Shown: one piece after another, positions 23,994 to 32,704 of the stretch
Position numbering within the stretch: position 1 is the first letter of the stretch
Layout: the number at the start of each line of letters is the position of its first letter
Source: Pseudonocardia cypriaca
GTDB taxonomy: Bacteria > Actinomycetota > Actinomycetes > Mycobacteriales > Pseudonocardiaceae
NCBI RefSeq assembly: GCF_006717045.1
Contig: NZ_VFPH01000003.1
Coordinates: 1-64,000 of the forward strand
Direction of reading: 5' to 3'
DNA length: 64,000 nt
Translations under genes and position numbers: made by a program
The notes under the pieces: generated by a model
The model's input: the letters and a program-made list of their open reading frames with translations, nothing else
Databases searched by the model: none
Told to the model about the DNA's origin: nothing

Positions 23994-25694
23994 GTGAGAA
24001 TCCTCCTGCTGTGTTCGTCCTTCAATGGCCTCACCCAGCGGGTCTGGACGGATCTACGCGCGGCCGGACACGAGGTCGTGAGCCGCACGGCCGGGTCCGA
24101 AGCCGCGATGAGGGGGACCGTCACCGCCGTCGATCCGGACGTGATCATTTGCCCGTTCCTGAAGGAACGGATCCCGGCTGACATCTGGGCCTCCCGGCCG
24201 ACCGTCGTCATCCACCCCGGGCCCGAGGGCGACCGCGGACCGTCGTCGCTCGACTGGGCGATCAGCGACGCGGAGCCGGAGTGGGGGGTCACCGCGCTCG
24301 GCGCGATCGACGAGATGGACGCCGGCCCGATCTGGGGCACCCGCACCTTCGCCCTCCCCGCCGAGCCGCCCCGCAAGAGCGCGCTCTACGCCGGTCCGGT
24401 CACCGAGGCCGCGGCAGCGCTCGCCGCGGAGGTCGTGGCGAAGGTGGGCGACCCGACGTTCGCGCCACGGCCGCTCGACTACTCCCGCCCCGGCGTCCGC
24501 GGCCGCCTCCGGCCCACGATGCGCCAGGTGGACCGGGCCTTCTCGTGGTCCGACCCCACCGAGCACGTGCTGCGGCGCATCCGCGCGGCCGACGGCTCCC
24601 CCGGTGTCCGCACCGAGCTCGCCGGCCTCCCCGTCTCGGTGTTCGACGCGCACCGCGGGCCGGCCACACCGGGCGAGCCGGGCACGATCGCCCTGCGGCG
24701 CCACGGGGCCGTGCTCGTGCGCACCGGCGACGGAGCGCTGTGGATCGGCCACCTCCGCAGGCGCGATGACGGCCCGCGGATCAAGCTGCCGGCCACGATG
24801 GTGCTGCGGGACCGGCTCGTCGGCGTCCCGGAGTCGCTCGAGCCGCTCGGCGCGCCCGGCGCGGGCTACCGCGAGATCACCTACCACCGCCACGGCCCCG
24901 TCGGGATCGTCAGCTTCGACTTCTACAACGGGGCGATGTCCACAGCCCAGTGCCACCGGCTCGCGGCGGCGCTGAGGGCCGCGGCCGCCCAGGACACCTC
25001 GGTGCTGGTCCTGCGCGGAGGGCAGTTCTTCTCCAACGGGATCCACCTGAACGTCATCGAGGCCCGGCCGGACGCGGCCGCTGAGGCGTGGCGGAACATC
25101 AACGCGATCAACGACGTCTGCCGCGAGATCATCACCTGCACCCACCAGCTCGTCGTCTCCGCGATGGGCGGCAACGCTGGCGCGGGTGGCGTCATGCTCG
25201 GCCTCGGGGCCGACCAGGTGCTGGTGCGCGCAGGCGTCGTGCTGAACCCGCACTACCGGACCATGGGCCTCTCCGGATCGGAGTACTGGACGTACACGCT
25301 GCCCCGCCGGGTCGGGGCCGCGGAGGCGCAGCGGCTCACCGGGGAGTGCCTGCCGATCGGCGCCGCAGAGGCGGCGGCCATCGGGCTCGCCGACGGCGTG
25401 CTGCCCGGGGCGCCCGACGAGTTCGACGCCGCGGTGCTGGATCACGCGTACCGCCTGGCCACCTCGGACGGGCTGGGCCAGCGCCTCGCCGCGAAGGCGG
25501 CGGCCCGGGTGGCCGACGAGCGGCACCGGCCGCTGGAGACCTACCGCATCCGCGAGCTGGCCGAGATGAGCCACGACATCTTCGACGACCGTCTCGGCTT
25601 CGCCGCCGCCCGGCATGCCTTCGTGATGAAGCAACCCGCCGCTACCGCGGAGCAGCACGACGCGAGGGAGCTCGCCAGGAGCGCCGGCTTCTAG
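23994..25694 (+). CDS. hoxX: HoxX-type hydrogenase maturation protein (formyltransferase plus enoyl-CoA hydratase fusion)
   Basis: This 566-residue two-domain protein has an N-terminal formyltransferase-like half with VIHPGPEGDRGPSSLDWAI (residues ~70-90). A linker follows, and then a crotonase-like half with LRGGQFFSNGIHLNVIEA and MGGNAGAGGVMLGL. HoxX makes CO for the active site of oxygen-tolerant NiFe hydrogenases by formylating CoA and decarbonylating it. No hydrogenase or hyp gene is nearby, so either hydrogenase genes lie elsewhere or the protein has another use. GTG 23994 follows a GGAG. It sits in a block inserted between accE and maf. Confidence 0.9.
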   Translation: MRILLLCSSFNGLTQRVWTDLRAAGHEVVSRTAGSEAAMRGTVTAVDPDVIICPFLKERIPADIWASRPTVVIHPGPEGDRGPSSLDWAISDAEPEWGVTALGAIDEMDAGPIWGTRTFALPAEPPRKSALYAGPVTEAAAALAAEVVAKVGDPTFAPRPLDYSRPGVRGRLRPTMRQVDRAFSWSDPTEHVLRRIRAADGSPGVRTELAGLPVSVFDAHRGPATPGEPGTIALRRHGAVLVRTGDGALWIGHLRRRDDGPRIKLPATMVLRDRLVGVPESLEPLGAPGAGYREITYHRHGPVGIVSFDFYNGAMSTAQCHRLAAALRAAAAQDTSVLVLRGGQFFSNGIHLNVIEARPDAAAEAWRNINAINDVCREIITCTHQLVVSAMGGNAGAGGVMLGLGADQVLVRAGVVLNPHYRTMGLSGSEYWTYTLPRRVGAAEAQRLTGECLPIGAAEAAAIGLADGVLPGAPDEFDAAVLDHAYRLATSDGLGQRLAAKAAARVADERHRPLETYRIRELAEMSHDIFDDRLGFAAARHAFVMKQPAATAEQHDARELARSAGF

Positions 25695-25706
25695 CACCAC
25701 TGCCGG

Positions 25707-25735
25707 GATGCTTCACGTGATGCTGTGAAGGCATC
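25707..25735 (+). terminator. Hairpin after hoxX
   Basis: GATGCTTCAC pairs with GTGAAGGCATC with a one-base bulge and an 8-base loop, starting 12 bases after the hoxX stop. It fits a weak intrinsic terminator between hoxX and the next, apparently separate, gene. Confidence 0.5.
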
Positions 25736-25836
25736 GGTCCATGCCGAATCGGAGTTGGACACCGGCACGGGCCTCCTCCTTACGCTCGCCCCGTGGTCGC
25801 GTTCCGGCACGGCATCTCGGCGGGAGCGGTCCCGAG

Positions 25837-27075
25837 ATGATCGACACGCGGATCACCGGGCTCGAGGTCGTCCCCATCGCGTTCTCGGACCCGCCGCTGC
25901 TCAACGCCGCAGGCGTGCACGAGCCGCTCGCGCTGCGCACCCTCGTGCGGCTGCGCGCGGGTGACGTCGTCGCTTGGGGCGAGGGGCGCGGGGACGCCCT
26001 GCCCGCCGACGTGGTGCCGGCCGTCCGGGACGCCGTGCTCGGCCTCGACGTCTTCGCGACGTCACGCATCGAGGCCGCCGTCGACGCCGTGCTTCGGCGC
26101 CTGCGGCCCGAGCTCGGCCCGCGGGCCCGCCTGACCAGCTTCGCCCCCGTCGAGGTCGCCGCGCTCGACGCGCAGGGCCGCCTGCTGGGCAAGCCGGTGA
26201 GCGAGCTGCTCGGCGGGGCGCTGCGGGAACGCGTCGACTACAGCGCATACCTGTTCTTCAAGTGGGCGGGCCACCTCGACGCGGAACCCGACGAGTGGGG
26301 CGAGGCGCTCGACGCCGCCGGGGTGGTCGCCCAGGCCCGCGCGTTCATCGACCGGTACGGCTTCCGGTCGATCAAGCTCAAGGCCGGGGCGCTGCACCCC
26401 GACCGCGAGGTGGAGGCGCTGCTCGCGCTCGCCGAGGAGTTCCCGGGCCTCCCCCTGCGGATCGACCCCAACGGCGCGTGGAGCCACGAGACCACCCTTG
26501 CCGTCGCCCGGCGCCTCGACGGCGTGCTCGAGTACCTCGAGGACCCCGTGCTCGGCATCGACGGGATGAGCCGGGTGCACGCCGAGACCGGCATCCCGCT
26601 CGCGACGAACATGTGCGTCGTCGAGACCGCGCACCTGCTGCCCGCGGTGCGCACCGACGCCGTGCAGATCCTCCTGAGCGACCACCACTACTGGGGCGGC
26701 CTTCGCCGCACGAAGGACCTCGCCGCGATCTGCGAGGCGATGGGCGTCGGGGTGTCGATGCACTCGAACTCCCACCTCGGGGTGTCGCTCGCGGCGATGA
26801 CGCACGTCGCGGCGGCCATCCCGAACCTCGACCACGCCTGCGACACCCACTACCCGTGGAACCGGGCCGACGACGTCGTCGTGCCCGGCGGGATCGAGAT
26901 CGTCGACGGTGCGGTCGCGGTACCCACCGGCCCCGGGCTCGGTGTGGAGGTCGACGAGAGCCGCGTGGAGGAGTTGCACGAGCGGTACCGGGCGGCGGGC
27001 CGCACGGCGCGCGACGACGGCGGTTACATGCGCCGTCGGGACCCGAACTTCACCGACGCGCTGCCGCGCTACTGA
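25837..27075 (+). CDS. Glucarate dehydratase-family enolase-superfamily enzyme
   Basis: This 412-residue member of the mandelate racemase/enolase superfamily follows the GlucD pattern. It has IKLKAG (the KxK base) near residue 185, metal ligands in RIDPNGAWS and YLEDPV, and catalytic His in MHSNSHLGVSLAAM, with YPWNRADDVV and PGLGVEVDE near the end. It would dehydrate a sugar acid such as D-glucarate to a keto-deoxy acid; the exact substrate is uncertain. ATG 25837 is placed at the usual N-terminus (IDTRITGLEVVPIAF). No sugar-acid operon surrounds it; it stands alone in the block inserted into the acc locus. Confidence 0.88.
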   Translation: MIDTRITGLEVVPIAFSDPPLLNAAGVHEPLALRTLVRLRAGDVVAWGEGRGDALPADVVPAVRDAVLGLDVFATSRIEAAVDAVLRRLRPELGPRARLTSFAPVEVAALDAQGRLLGKPVSELLGGALRERVDYSAYLFFKWAGHLDAEPDEWGEALDAAGVVAQARAFIDRYGFRSIKLKAGALHPDREVEALLALAEEFPGLPLRIDPNGAWSHETTLAVARRLDGVLEYLEDPVLGIDGMSRVHAETGIPLATNMCVVETAHLLPAVRTDAVQILLSDHHYWGGLRRTKDLAAICEAMGVGVSMHSNSHLGVSLAAMTHVAAAIPNLDHACDTHYPWNRADDVVVPGGIEIVDGAVAVPTGPGLGVEVDESRVEELHERYRAAGRTARDDGGYMRRRDPNFTDALPRY

Positions 27076-27081
27076 GCGACA

Positions 27082-27131
27082 TCAAGACCTGCCCAAGAAG
27101 CTGGCGGCCCGTCTGTGGCGCCCCCCACACT
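27082..27131 (+). promoter_or_regulatory. Shared regulatory/promoter element, copy B
   Basis: TCAAG at 27082, second AAG at 27095, and CACACT at 27126-27131 match copies A and C at 19739 and 31498. CTGTGGC between them is also shared with copy C. It lies 22 bases upstream of the glycine-tailed membrane gene at 27154. Confidence 0.5.
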
Positions 27132-27153
27132 GCCGACGACGGAACGTAGGAGC

Positions 27154-27369
27154 ATGGGGGTTCTCGTGGACGTCGTTGCAGCGTCTCTCCTGGTTTTGTT
27201 CGCGCTGGTCCTGGTGGTCGCGACCATCGCGCGGGCCGCAACCGCCCATTCGCGCACCGGCAAGCGCGCGGACGGGTCATCCTCCGGCGGCGGCTCGTGG
27301 GGCGTGTTCTCCAGCGACGGGGGGAGCGACTGCGGGGGCAGTGGCGGCGGTGGTGGTGGCGGCGACTGA
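27154..27369 (+). CDS. Small membrane protein with Gly/Ser-rich tail
   Basis: This 71-residue protein starts at ATG 27154 behind GTAGGAG. One N-terminal helix (VAASLLVLFALVLVVATIA) is followed by a short basic segment and a long Ser/Gly tail (SSSGGGSWGVFSSDGGSD), ending in seven Gly and a terminal Asp. No family is recognised. The next gene has a similar design. The tail resembles the glycine-rich ends of TIGR04222 proteins, one of which lies at 31584 behind the same upstream element. Confidence 0.7.
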   Translation: MGVLVDVVAASLLVLFALVLVVATIARAATAHSRTGKRADGSSSGGGSWGVFSSDGGSDCGGSGGGGGGGD

Positions 27370-27410
27370 GTCCGCGGCCGCTCGACCGCGTTCCCGGTAG
27401 GGGAGCTCAG

Positions 27411-27791
27411 ATGGAGCTCGGACCAGGGGTCCTCGTCATCGTGCTCGCGCTGGTCGTGATCGTCGGACTCGGCGTGGCGACCCGTCCCGCGCGGACCACG
27501 AACCGTCCGAGGACCAGGCGGCCACGCCTGGCAGTCCGCCTCCGGCGCCGCAGACGGCGCATGACCGAGCGCGTCCGGACCAGCTGGCACTCGGCGACGA
27601 CGCGGTCCGTCGGGTCGTACCGCAGCATCCCCGGCTGGTGGAGCGAGCACGGCTCGTCCGATACCGCGGGCTCGCCCGGCCACGACTCGTCGCCGGCCAC
27701 TCCTCCAGCGGCGGGGGCAGCAGCGACAGCGGCGGCGGAGGTGGCGGCGGAGGCGACTGAGCAGCGCGCCTCAGGGGGTCTCGTAGGCTGA
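27411..27791 (+). CDS. Second small membrane protein; Gly-tail probably in another frame (possible frameshift)
   Basis: ATG 27411 follows AGGGGAG. As read, it encodes 126 residues with one helix (VLVIVLALVVIVGLGVA) and a basic region, then an Ala-rich end. From about 27680 the third-base GC signal falls in this frame and rises in the frame two bases on. That frame reads GHSSSGGGSSDSGGGG... and ends GGD at TGA 27758-27760, like the tail of the preceding gene. The likely ancestral product is the membrane segment joined to that Gly tail. A real frameshift, recoding or a sequencing indel could explain this. Confidence 0.5.
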   Translation: MELGPGVLVIVLALVVIVGLGVATRPARTTNRPRTRRPRLAVRLRRRRRRMTERVRTSWHSATTRSVGSYRSIPGWWSEHGSSDTAGSPGHDSSPATPPAAGAAATAAAEVAAEATEQRASGGLVG

Positions 27792-27797
27792 CCCGCC

Positions 27798-28427
27798 GTG
27801 CGCGTCGTGCTGGCCTCCGCCTCCCCCGCCCGCCGGGCAGTGCTCCGAGCCGCGGGCATCGACCCGCTGGTCGAGATCGCCGACGTCGACGAGGAGGCGC
27901 TCCTCGCGGCGATGCCCGAGGCCTCGCCCGCCGAGAAGGTGACCCACCTCGCCGCGGCGAAGGCCACCACCGTCGCGAGGCGGATCGCCGGCACCCACCC
28001 GGACGCCGTCCTGATCGGCTGCGACTCGATGCTGCACCTCGGCGGCGAGCTCGTCGGCAAGCCGGGCGACCCGGACACCGCCCGCCGCCGCTGGAAGGCG
28101 ATGGCGGGCGGCACCGGTGAGCTCGTCACCGGCCACGCCGTGCTCCGCCTAGCCGACGGCGAGATCGACCAGGTCGCCGAGGGGCACGCGGTCACGACCG
28201 TCCGCTTCGCCGAACCGACCGACGCCGAGCTGGAGGCCTACCTCGCCACCGGCGAACCGCTCGTCGTGGCCGGCGCCTTCACGCTGGACGGCCTGGGCGG
28301 CTGGTTCGTCGAGGGCATCGACGGCGACCCGTCCAACGTCATCGGGATCAGCCTCCCCCTGGTGCGGCGGCTGCTGGCGGCCGTCGGCGTCCGGGTCACC
28401 GACCTGTGGCGCCCGCCCACGGGCTGA
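27798..28427 (+). CDS. maf: Maf-family nucleotide pyrophosphatase
   Basis: This 209-residue Maf/HAM1-fold protein opens VVLASASPARRAVLRAAGID and has the conserved DVDEEAL, IGCDSMLHLGGELVGKPG and GAFTLDGLGGWFVEGIDGDP motifs. It hydrolyses non-canonical or modified nucleoside triphosphates. In mycobacteria this gene (Rv3282) directly follows accE; here they are 8 kb apart. GTG 27798 gives the standard N-terminus. Confidence 0.93.
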   Translation: MRVVLASASPARRAVLRAAGIDPLVEIADVDEEALLAAMPEASPAEKVTHLAAAKATTVARRIAGTHPDAVLIGCDSMLHLGGELVGKPGDPDTARRRWKAMAGGTGELVTGHAVLRLADGEIDQVAEGHAVTTVRFAEPTDAELEAYLATGEPLVVAGAFTLDGLGGWFVEGIDGDPSNVIGISLPLVRRLLAAVGVRVTDLWRPPTG

Positions 28428-28434
28428 CCGCGGA

Positions 28435-28493
28435 CGCGACTCGCGCGCGCGAGTCGCGGTCTGAGTGCGCGCGAGTCGCGGTCTGAGTGCGCG
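28435..28493. repeat. 24-bp perfect palindrome and two 22-bp direct repeats
   Basis: Positions 28435-28458 are a perfect 24-bp palindrome (half CGCGACTCGCGC). The sequence then continues as two identical 22-bp units, GCGAGTC at 28449 and again at 28471. It lies 8 bp after the maf stop, where it may terminate transcription. The unit length and GCGAGTC start are the same as in the 13-copy array at 37066. Confidence 0.75.
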
Positions 28494-28529
28494 CGGAGGA
28501 AGCCTTACGGGCCGGGCACGCTGTCGCCT

Positions 28530-30110
28530 GTGGAAGTTCTGCTGCTCGTCGTCGGGCTGATGCTCGCGGCCGTGCTCCTGGTCGGGGTGGGCGACCGGAC
28601 CCGGCTGCCGTGGCCGGCGTTGATGGTGCTGCTCGGGGTGGTGGTCGCTGCCGTACCAGGGCTTCCGGACGCGTTCGACCTCGATCCCGAGCTGATCCTC
28701 CCGCTCTTCCTCCCGCCGCTGCTCTTCGCGACGGCTCAGCGCACCTCGTGGGCGCTCTTCCGGGCCCGGTGGCGCAGCATCGCGCTGCTGGCCGTCGCGC
28801 TGGTCGCGGTGACGATCGCGGCGGTCGCCGGCACCGCGCTCGCCATCGTCCCCGGCATCACGCTCACCGCGGCCGTGGCGCTGGGGGCGATGGTGGCGCC
28901 GCCGGACCCGGTGGCCGTCGAGGCCGTCGCGGGGCCGGTCCGGATGCCGCGGCGGCTGCTGTCCGTGCTGCAGAGCGAGGGCCTGTTCAACGACGCCACG
29001 GCGCTGGTCGTGTTCCAGACCGCGGTGCTCGCCACCGTGCAGGGCGGCGAGCTGTCGGCCTCAGGGCTGGTGCTGCGGTTCGTGCTGGGCGCGCTCGCGG
29101 CCGTCGTCGTGGGGATCGTGTTCGCCCGGGCGGCCCGCTGGATCATCGACCGGGTCGCTGACCCGACGGGCCGCAGCGCGCTCACGCTCGTCCTGCCGTT
29201 CGCGGTCTACCTCGCCGCCGAGGAGCTGCACGCGTCGGGGGTGGTCGCCGTGGTGGTCGTCGCGCTCGACCTGCGGTCGACGAGCGCGGTGGACGAGGCG
29301 GCGGACCGGCTCGCCCAGCGCTCGTTCTGGGACGTCGTCGAGCTGCTCGTCACGGGCGTCGCGTTCGGCCTGATCGGCCTCGACCTGCGCCAGGTGATCG
29401 AGGCAGCCGGGGCGGACCTGCCGCGGATGCTCGCGCACGCGGCCGCCGTGTGCGGGGTCGTGCTCGGGGTGCGGGCGGTGTGGATGGCGGCCGCCTGGCT
29501 CCTGGTCCGCAACTCCCCCGACCCGTCGAGGGCGCCCCGCACGGGCCGGGAGGCCGTGGTGCTCGGGTGGTGCGGGATGCGTGGCCTCGCGACGCTCGCC
29601 CTCGCACTCTCCCTGCCGGCCTCGACCGTCGACGGCGCGTTCCCGGCGCGCGCGGAGCTGGTCGTGATCGCCTGTTCGGTGCTGGTCGTGACGCTGATCG
29701 GCCCGGGTCTCACGCTGCCGCTGCTCGTCAGGCTGCTGGGTGTGCAGGCCGACGCGGACGCGGAGCACGCCGCCGAGCGGGAGCTGACCCTGCGGGCCCG
29801 CCGCGCCGCGCTCACCCGGATGACGGCGCGCGAGCGCTCCGACGAGCTGCCGGAGGAGGCCGTCACCGCGCTGCACGAACGGATGGGCCGGCTCGAGGCG
29901 CTGCTGCGCGGCGATCCGCCGACCGCCGAGGAGCGGGACCGGTTCGACGCGCTGCGCCGCGGCCGGCGGGTCGTGGCGGAGGTGCAGGCCGACGCGCTGG
30001 CGGCCGCCCGCGAGGAGGTGCTCGCGGCCCGGCGCGAGCCGGGCGTCGACCCGGAGGCGGCCGACCGCGTCCTGCGCCGGCTCGACCTGCGCACGGTCCT
30101 GCTCGACTGA
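28530..30110 (+). CDS. CPA1-family Na+/H+ antiporter
   Basis: This 526-residue protein has about 11-12 hydrophobic helices over residues 1-410. It includes LILPLFLPPLLFATAQRTSW, the ion-binding AMVAPPDPVAVEAV segment, LQSEGLFNDATALVVFQTAV (ND motif) and VVLGWCGMRGLATLALAL (conserved RG). The C-terminal ~115 residues form a charged cytoplasmic helical tail. It would exchange cytoplasmic Na+ (or K+) for protons. GTG 28530 starts directly before the first helix. In mycobacteria maf is next to sseA, so this gene looks inserted. Confidence 0.92.
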   Translation: MEVLLLVVGLMLAAVLLVGVGDRTRLPWPALMVLLGVVVAAVPGLPDAFDLDPELILPLFLPPLLFATAQRTSWALFRARWRSIALLAVALVAVTIAAVAGTALAIVPGITLTAAVALGAMVAPPDPVAVEAVAGPVRMPRRLLSVLQSEGLFNDATALVVFQTAVLATVQGGELSASGLVLRFVLGALAAVVVGIVFARAARWIIDRVADPTGRSALTLVLPFAVYLAAEELHASGVVAVVVVALDLRSTSAVDEAADRLAQRSFWDVVELLVTGVAFGLIGLDLRQVIEAAGADLPRMLAHAAAVCGVVLGVRAVWMAAAWLLVRNSPDPSRAPRTGREAVVLGWCGMRGLATLALALSLPASTVDGAFPARAELVVIACSVLVVTLIGPGLTLPLLVRLLGVQADADAEHAAERELTLRARRAALTRMTARERSDELPEEAVTALHERMGRLEALLRGDPPTAEERDRFDALRRGRRVVAEVQADALAAAREEVLAARREPGVDPEAADRVLRRLDLRTVLLD

Positions 30111-30135
30111 TACGAGAGGACTAACCTCTGGAGCC

Positions 30136-31026
30136 ATGGGACTGTCGAACGACCCCGACCCGAAGCTGGCCGAGTACGCGCACCCGGAGCGCCTCGTCAC
30201 CACCGAGTGGCTCGCCCAGCACCTGGGCGACAACGGGCTCGTCGTCGTGGAGTCCGACGAGGACGTGCTGCTCTACGACACCGGGCACATCCCCGGGGCC
30301 GTCAAGGTCGACTGGCACACGGAGCTGAACGACCCGGTCGCCCGCGACTACGTCGACGGCGAGCGCTTCGCTCAGATCTGCGCCGAGCGCGGCATCACGC
30401 GCGACACCACGGTCGTGTTCTACGGCGACCGCAACAACTGGTGGGCCACATACGCGCTCTGGGTGTTCTCCCTGTTCGGGCACCCGGACGTGCGGATCCT
30501 CGACGGTGGTCGCGCCAAGTGGGTGGCCGAGAACCGCGAGATGACCACCGAGCAGGCCAAGCCCGCGTCCGTGGACTACCCGGTCGTCGACCGCGACGAC
30601 ACGCAGATCCGCGCGTTCAAGGAGCAGGTGCTCGCACACCTCGGCAAGCCGCTGGTCGACGTCCGGTCGCCCGGCGAGTACTCCGGCGAGCTGCTGCACA
30701 TGCCCGACTACCCGCAGGAGGGTGCGGTGCGCGGCGGGCACATCCCGGGCGCCGCGAGCGTGCCGTGGGCCCGCGCGGCCGCCGAGGACGCCACGTTCAA
30801 GACGCGCGCCGACCTGGAGGCGATCTACCAGCAGGAGCAGGGCCTGTCGCCGGACGACGACGTCGTCGCGTACTGCCGCATCGGCGAGCGCTCCAGCCAC
30901 ACCTGGTTCGTGCTCACCCACCTGCTCGGCTTCTCGAAGGTCCGCAACTACGACGGCAGCTGGACGGAGTGGGGCAACTCCGTGCGGGTGCCGATCGTGC
31001 AGGGATCCGAGCGCGGGTCGGTATGA
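30136..31026 (+). CDS. sseA: Thiosulfate sulfurtransferase, double rhodanese (SseA-like)
   Basis: This 296-residue protein has two rhodanese domains. The first (about 20-140) includes YDTGHIPGAVKVDW and VFYGDRNNWWATYALW, with Asp in place of the catalytic Cys (inactive). The second (about 160-290) includes VDVRSPGEYSGE, GAVRGGHIPGAASVPW and the active loop YCRIGERSSHTWFVL with the catalytic Cys. It transfers sulfane sulfur to acceptors. The following gene overlaps by 4 bases (ATGA) and is a SufE-like partner, the same pairing as Rv3283-Rv3284. Confidence 0.94.
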   Translation: MGLSNDPDPKLAEYAHPERLVTTEWLAQHLGDNGLVVVESDEDVLLYDTGHIPGAVKVDWHTELNDPVARDYVDGERFAQICAERGITRDTTVVFYGDRNNWWATYALWVFSLFGHPDVRILDGGRAKWVAENREMTTEQAKPASVDYPVVDRDDTQIRAFKEQVLAHLGKPLVDVRSPGEYSGELLHMPDYPQEGAVRGGHIPGAASVPWARAAAEDATFKTRADLEAIYQQEQGLSPDDDVVAYCRIGERSSHTWFVLTHLLGFSKVRNYDGSWTEWGNSVRVPIVQGSERGSV

Positions 31027-31478
31027 CCGAGCAGACCACGGGCGCACTGCCGCCGCAGCTCGCGGAGCTGGTCGACGACTTCGCGAGCGTCGGGCCGAAG
31101 GACCGGCTGCAGCTGTTGCTGGAGCTCTCGCGGGAGCTGCCCGAGCTCCCGGAGCGGTACGCCGACGCGGCCGACACGATGGAGCAGGTGCACGAGTGCC
31201 AGTCGCCGCTGTTCCTGGCGGTGGAGGTCGACCCCGATCCCGAGCGGCGCGTGCACCTGTTCTTCTCGGCACCGCCGGAGGCGCCCACCACGCGCGGCTT
31301 CGCGTCGATCATGCACACGGGCCTCGACGGCGAGGCCGCAGGCGACGTGCTCGCCGTGCCCGACGACTTCTACACCGCCCTCGGCCTCGCCGAGGCGGTG
31401 AGCCCGCTGCGGCTGCGCGGCATGGCCGCGATGCTCGCGCGGATCAAGAAGCAGGTCAGGGCGGCCACCGCAGCCTGA
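31023..31478 (+). CDS. SufE-family sulfur acceptor
   Basis: This 151-residue SufE-like protein reads LVDDFASVGPKDRLQLLLEL, LPERYADAADTMEQVHECQS, FFSAPPEAPTTRGFASIMHT and LRLRGMAAMLARIKKQV. The Cys in HECQSPLF is the expected sulfur-accepting residue. It would take sulfur from SseA or a cysteine desulfurase and deliver it for cofactor assembly. ATG 31023 overlaps sseA by 4 bases. The copy C regulatory element follows its stop. Confidence 0.93.
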   Translation: MTEQTTGALPPQLAELVDDFASVGPKDRLQLLLELSRELPELPERYADAADTMEQVHECQSPLFLAVEVDPDPERRVHLFFSAPPEAPTTRGFASIMHTGLDGEAAGDVLAVPDDFYTALGLAEAVSPLRLRGMAAMLARIKKQVRAATAA

Positions 31479-31497
31479 GGGCCACCACGCCGCAACC

Positions 31498-31546
31498 TCA
31501 AGTCCTTGTGAAGAACGTTCCCACGCCTGCTGTGGCCCGCAACACT
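31498..31546 (+). promoter_or_regulatory. Shared regulatory/promoter element, copy C
   Basis: TCAAG at 31498, second AAG at 31511, and AACACT at 31541-31546 show the same arrangement as at 19739 and 27082. The TIGR04222 gene start is 37 bases past AACACT. Confidence 0.5.
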
Positions 31547-31583
31547 GTGAGCCGTCTCATGAAGACGGCTCAGGAGGTGTTCG

Positions 31584-32483
31584 ATGGCCCTCGCAGCAGC
31601 TACCGCTGAGACCTGGGGCATCACCGGCACGACCTTCCTGCCCGCCTACCTCCTGATCGCCGCGACGGTCGGGGCTGCGGGCATCTGCACGCGAAGAACC
31701 CTCGCCGAACCCGGCGCCGCCAGACCCATCGACGACATCACCGCCCGCCTGCACGACGTCGCCTACCTGGCGGGCGGCGGCGAGCTGGCCGTCTGGTCCG
31801 CGTTGTGCGCGATGCGCCTGCGGGGCACCCTCTTCGCCGCCGAGGGCACCGTGCGGGCGGTCGGGCGCCTCGACCCCGACGCCGACGTGCTCGAGAAGGC
31901 CATCCACGCAACCGCCGGCTCGGCCGTCGCACACCGGCGGCTCATGTTCCACCGCTCGGTGCGACCGGCCCTCGCCGAGATCGAGGAGCGGCTCGTCGCG
32001 GCCGGGTACCTGCTGTCCGACGAGCGCCGCAGGCGGATCCGGCGGGTCGGGTTCTGGATGCTCGGCGTTGCGGCGCTCGGGCTCGTGCGGGTGCTCGCCG
32101 ACATCGCCGAAGCACGCTCGGTCGGCCTCCTCGTCACGGTGCTGCTCATCGTCACGGTCACGGCCGTGACGCAGATCGCTCTTGCGCCGCGGCGCAGCCG
32201 GCGCGGCAACCGCGCGCTTGTCGCCCTGCGCGACCAGCACCGTGCACTCGCGCCGGAGCGGGAACCGGACTGGCAGTCGCACGGACCGACCGGTGCCGCG
32301 CTGCGAGTCGGCCTCTTCGGGGCGGGGGCGCTCGCAGCCTTCGCGTCCGGGCGCGTCCGCGAGATCGCGCCGCAGGTCGCGACCGCGGGTGACGCCGGCT
32401 CGGACAGGTCTCGCCGTCAGCGGAGGCGTGACGGCGGCAGTGGCGGTGGCGGCAGCGGGGGGTGTGCCGCCACCGCCGGATGA
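31584..32483 (+). CDS. TIGR04222-type membrane protein with Gly-rich C-terminus
   Basis: This 299-residue protein begins ETWGITGTTFLPAYLL, the N-terminal helix typical of TIGR04222 proteins. A cytoplasmic helical region (DITARLHDVAYLAGGGELAV and the following segment) precedes two more hydrophobic segments (VGFWMLGVAALGLVRVLA and VGLLVTVLLIVTVTAV). It ends in a Gly/Ser tail (DGGSGGGGSGG). The function of the family is unknown. ATG 31584 follows AGGAGG. It separates the sufE-like gene from accA3, which are adjacent in mycobacteria. Confidence 0.82.
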   Translation: MALAAATAETWGITGTTFLPAYLLIAATVGAAGICTRRTLAEPGAARPIDDITARLHDVAYLAGGGELAVWSALCAMRLRGTLFAAEGTVRAVGRLDPDADVLEKAIHATAGSAVAHRRLMFHRSVRPALAEIEERLVAAGYLLSDERRRRIRRVGFWMLGVAALGLVRVLADIAEARSVGLLVTVLLIVTVTAVTQIALAPRRSRRGNRALVALRDQHRALAPEREPDWQSHGPTGAALRVGLFGAGALAAFASGRVREIAPQVATAGDAGSDRSRRQRRRDGGSGGGGSGGCAATAG

Positions 32484-32704
32484 ACCGGTCGGGGTGATCG
32501 GGATCGCCTGACGCAACCAGCGGCGGGTGATCGATGCAATCGCCTCGCCCCCGCAGCGCCGTCTCGAGGGGTGGCGGAGCTGCGGGGGTGAGCCCACATG
32601 GGTCACACCACGACCCGGTGATCAAGCATCGGTCCCTAAACTCCCGGGTAACCACTGCGCCGGGGCACAGGTCCCCCGGGCACGCCCACTCCAGGAGGCC
32701 GACC

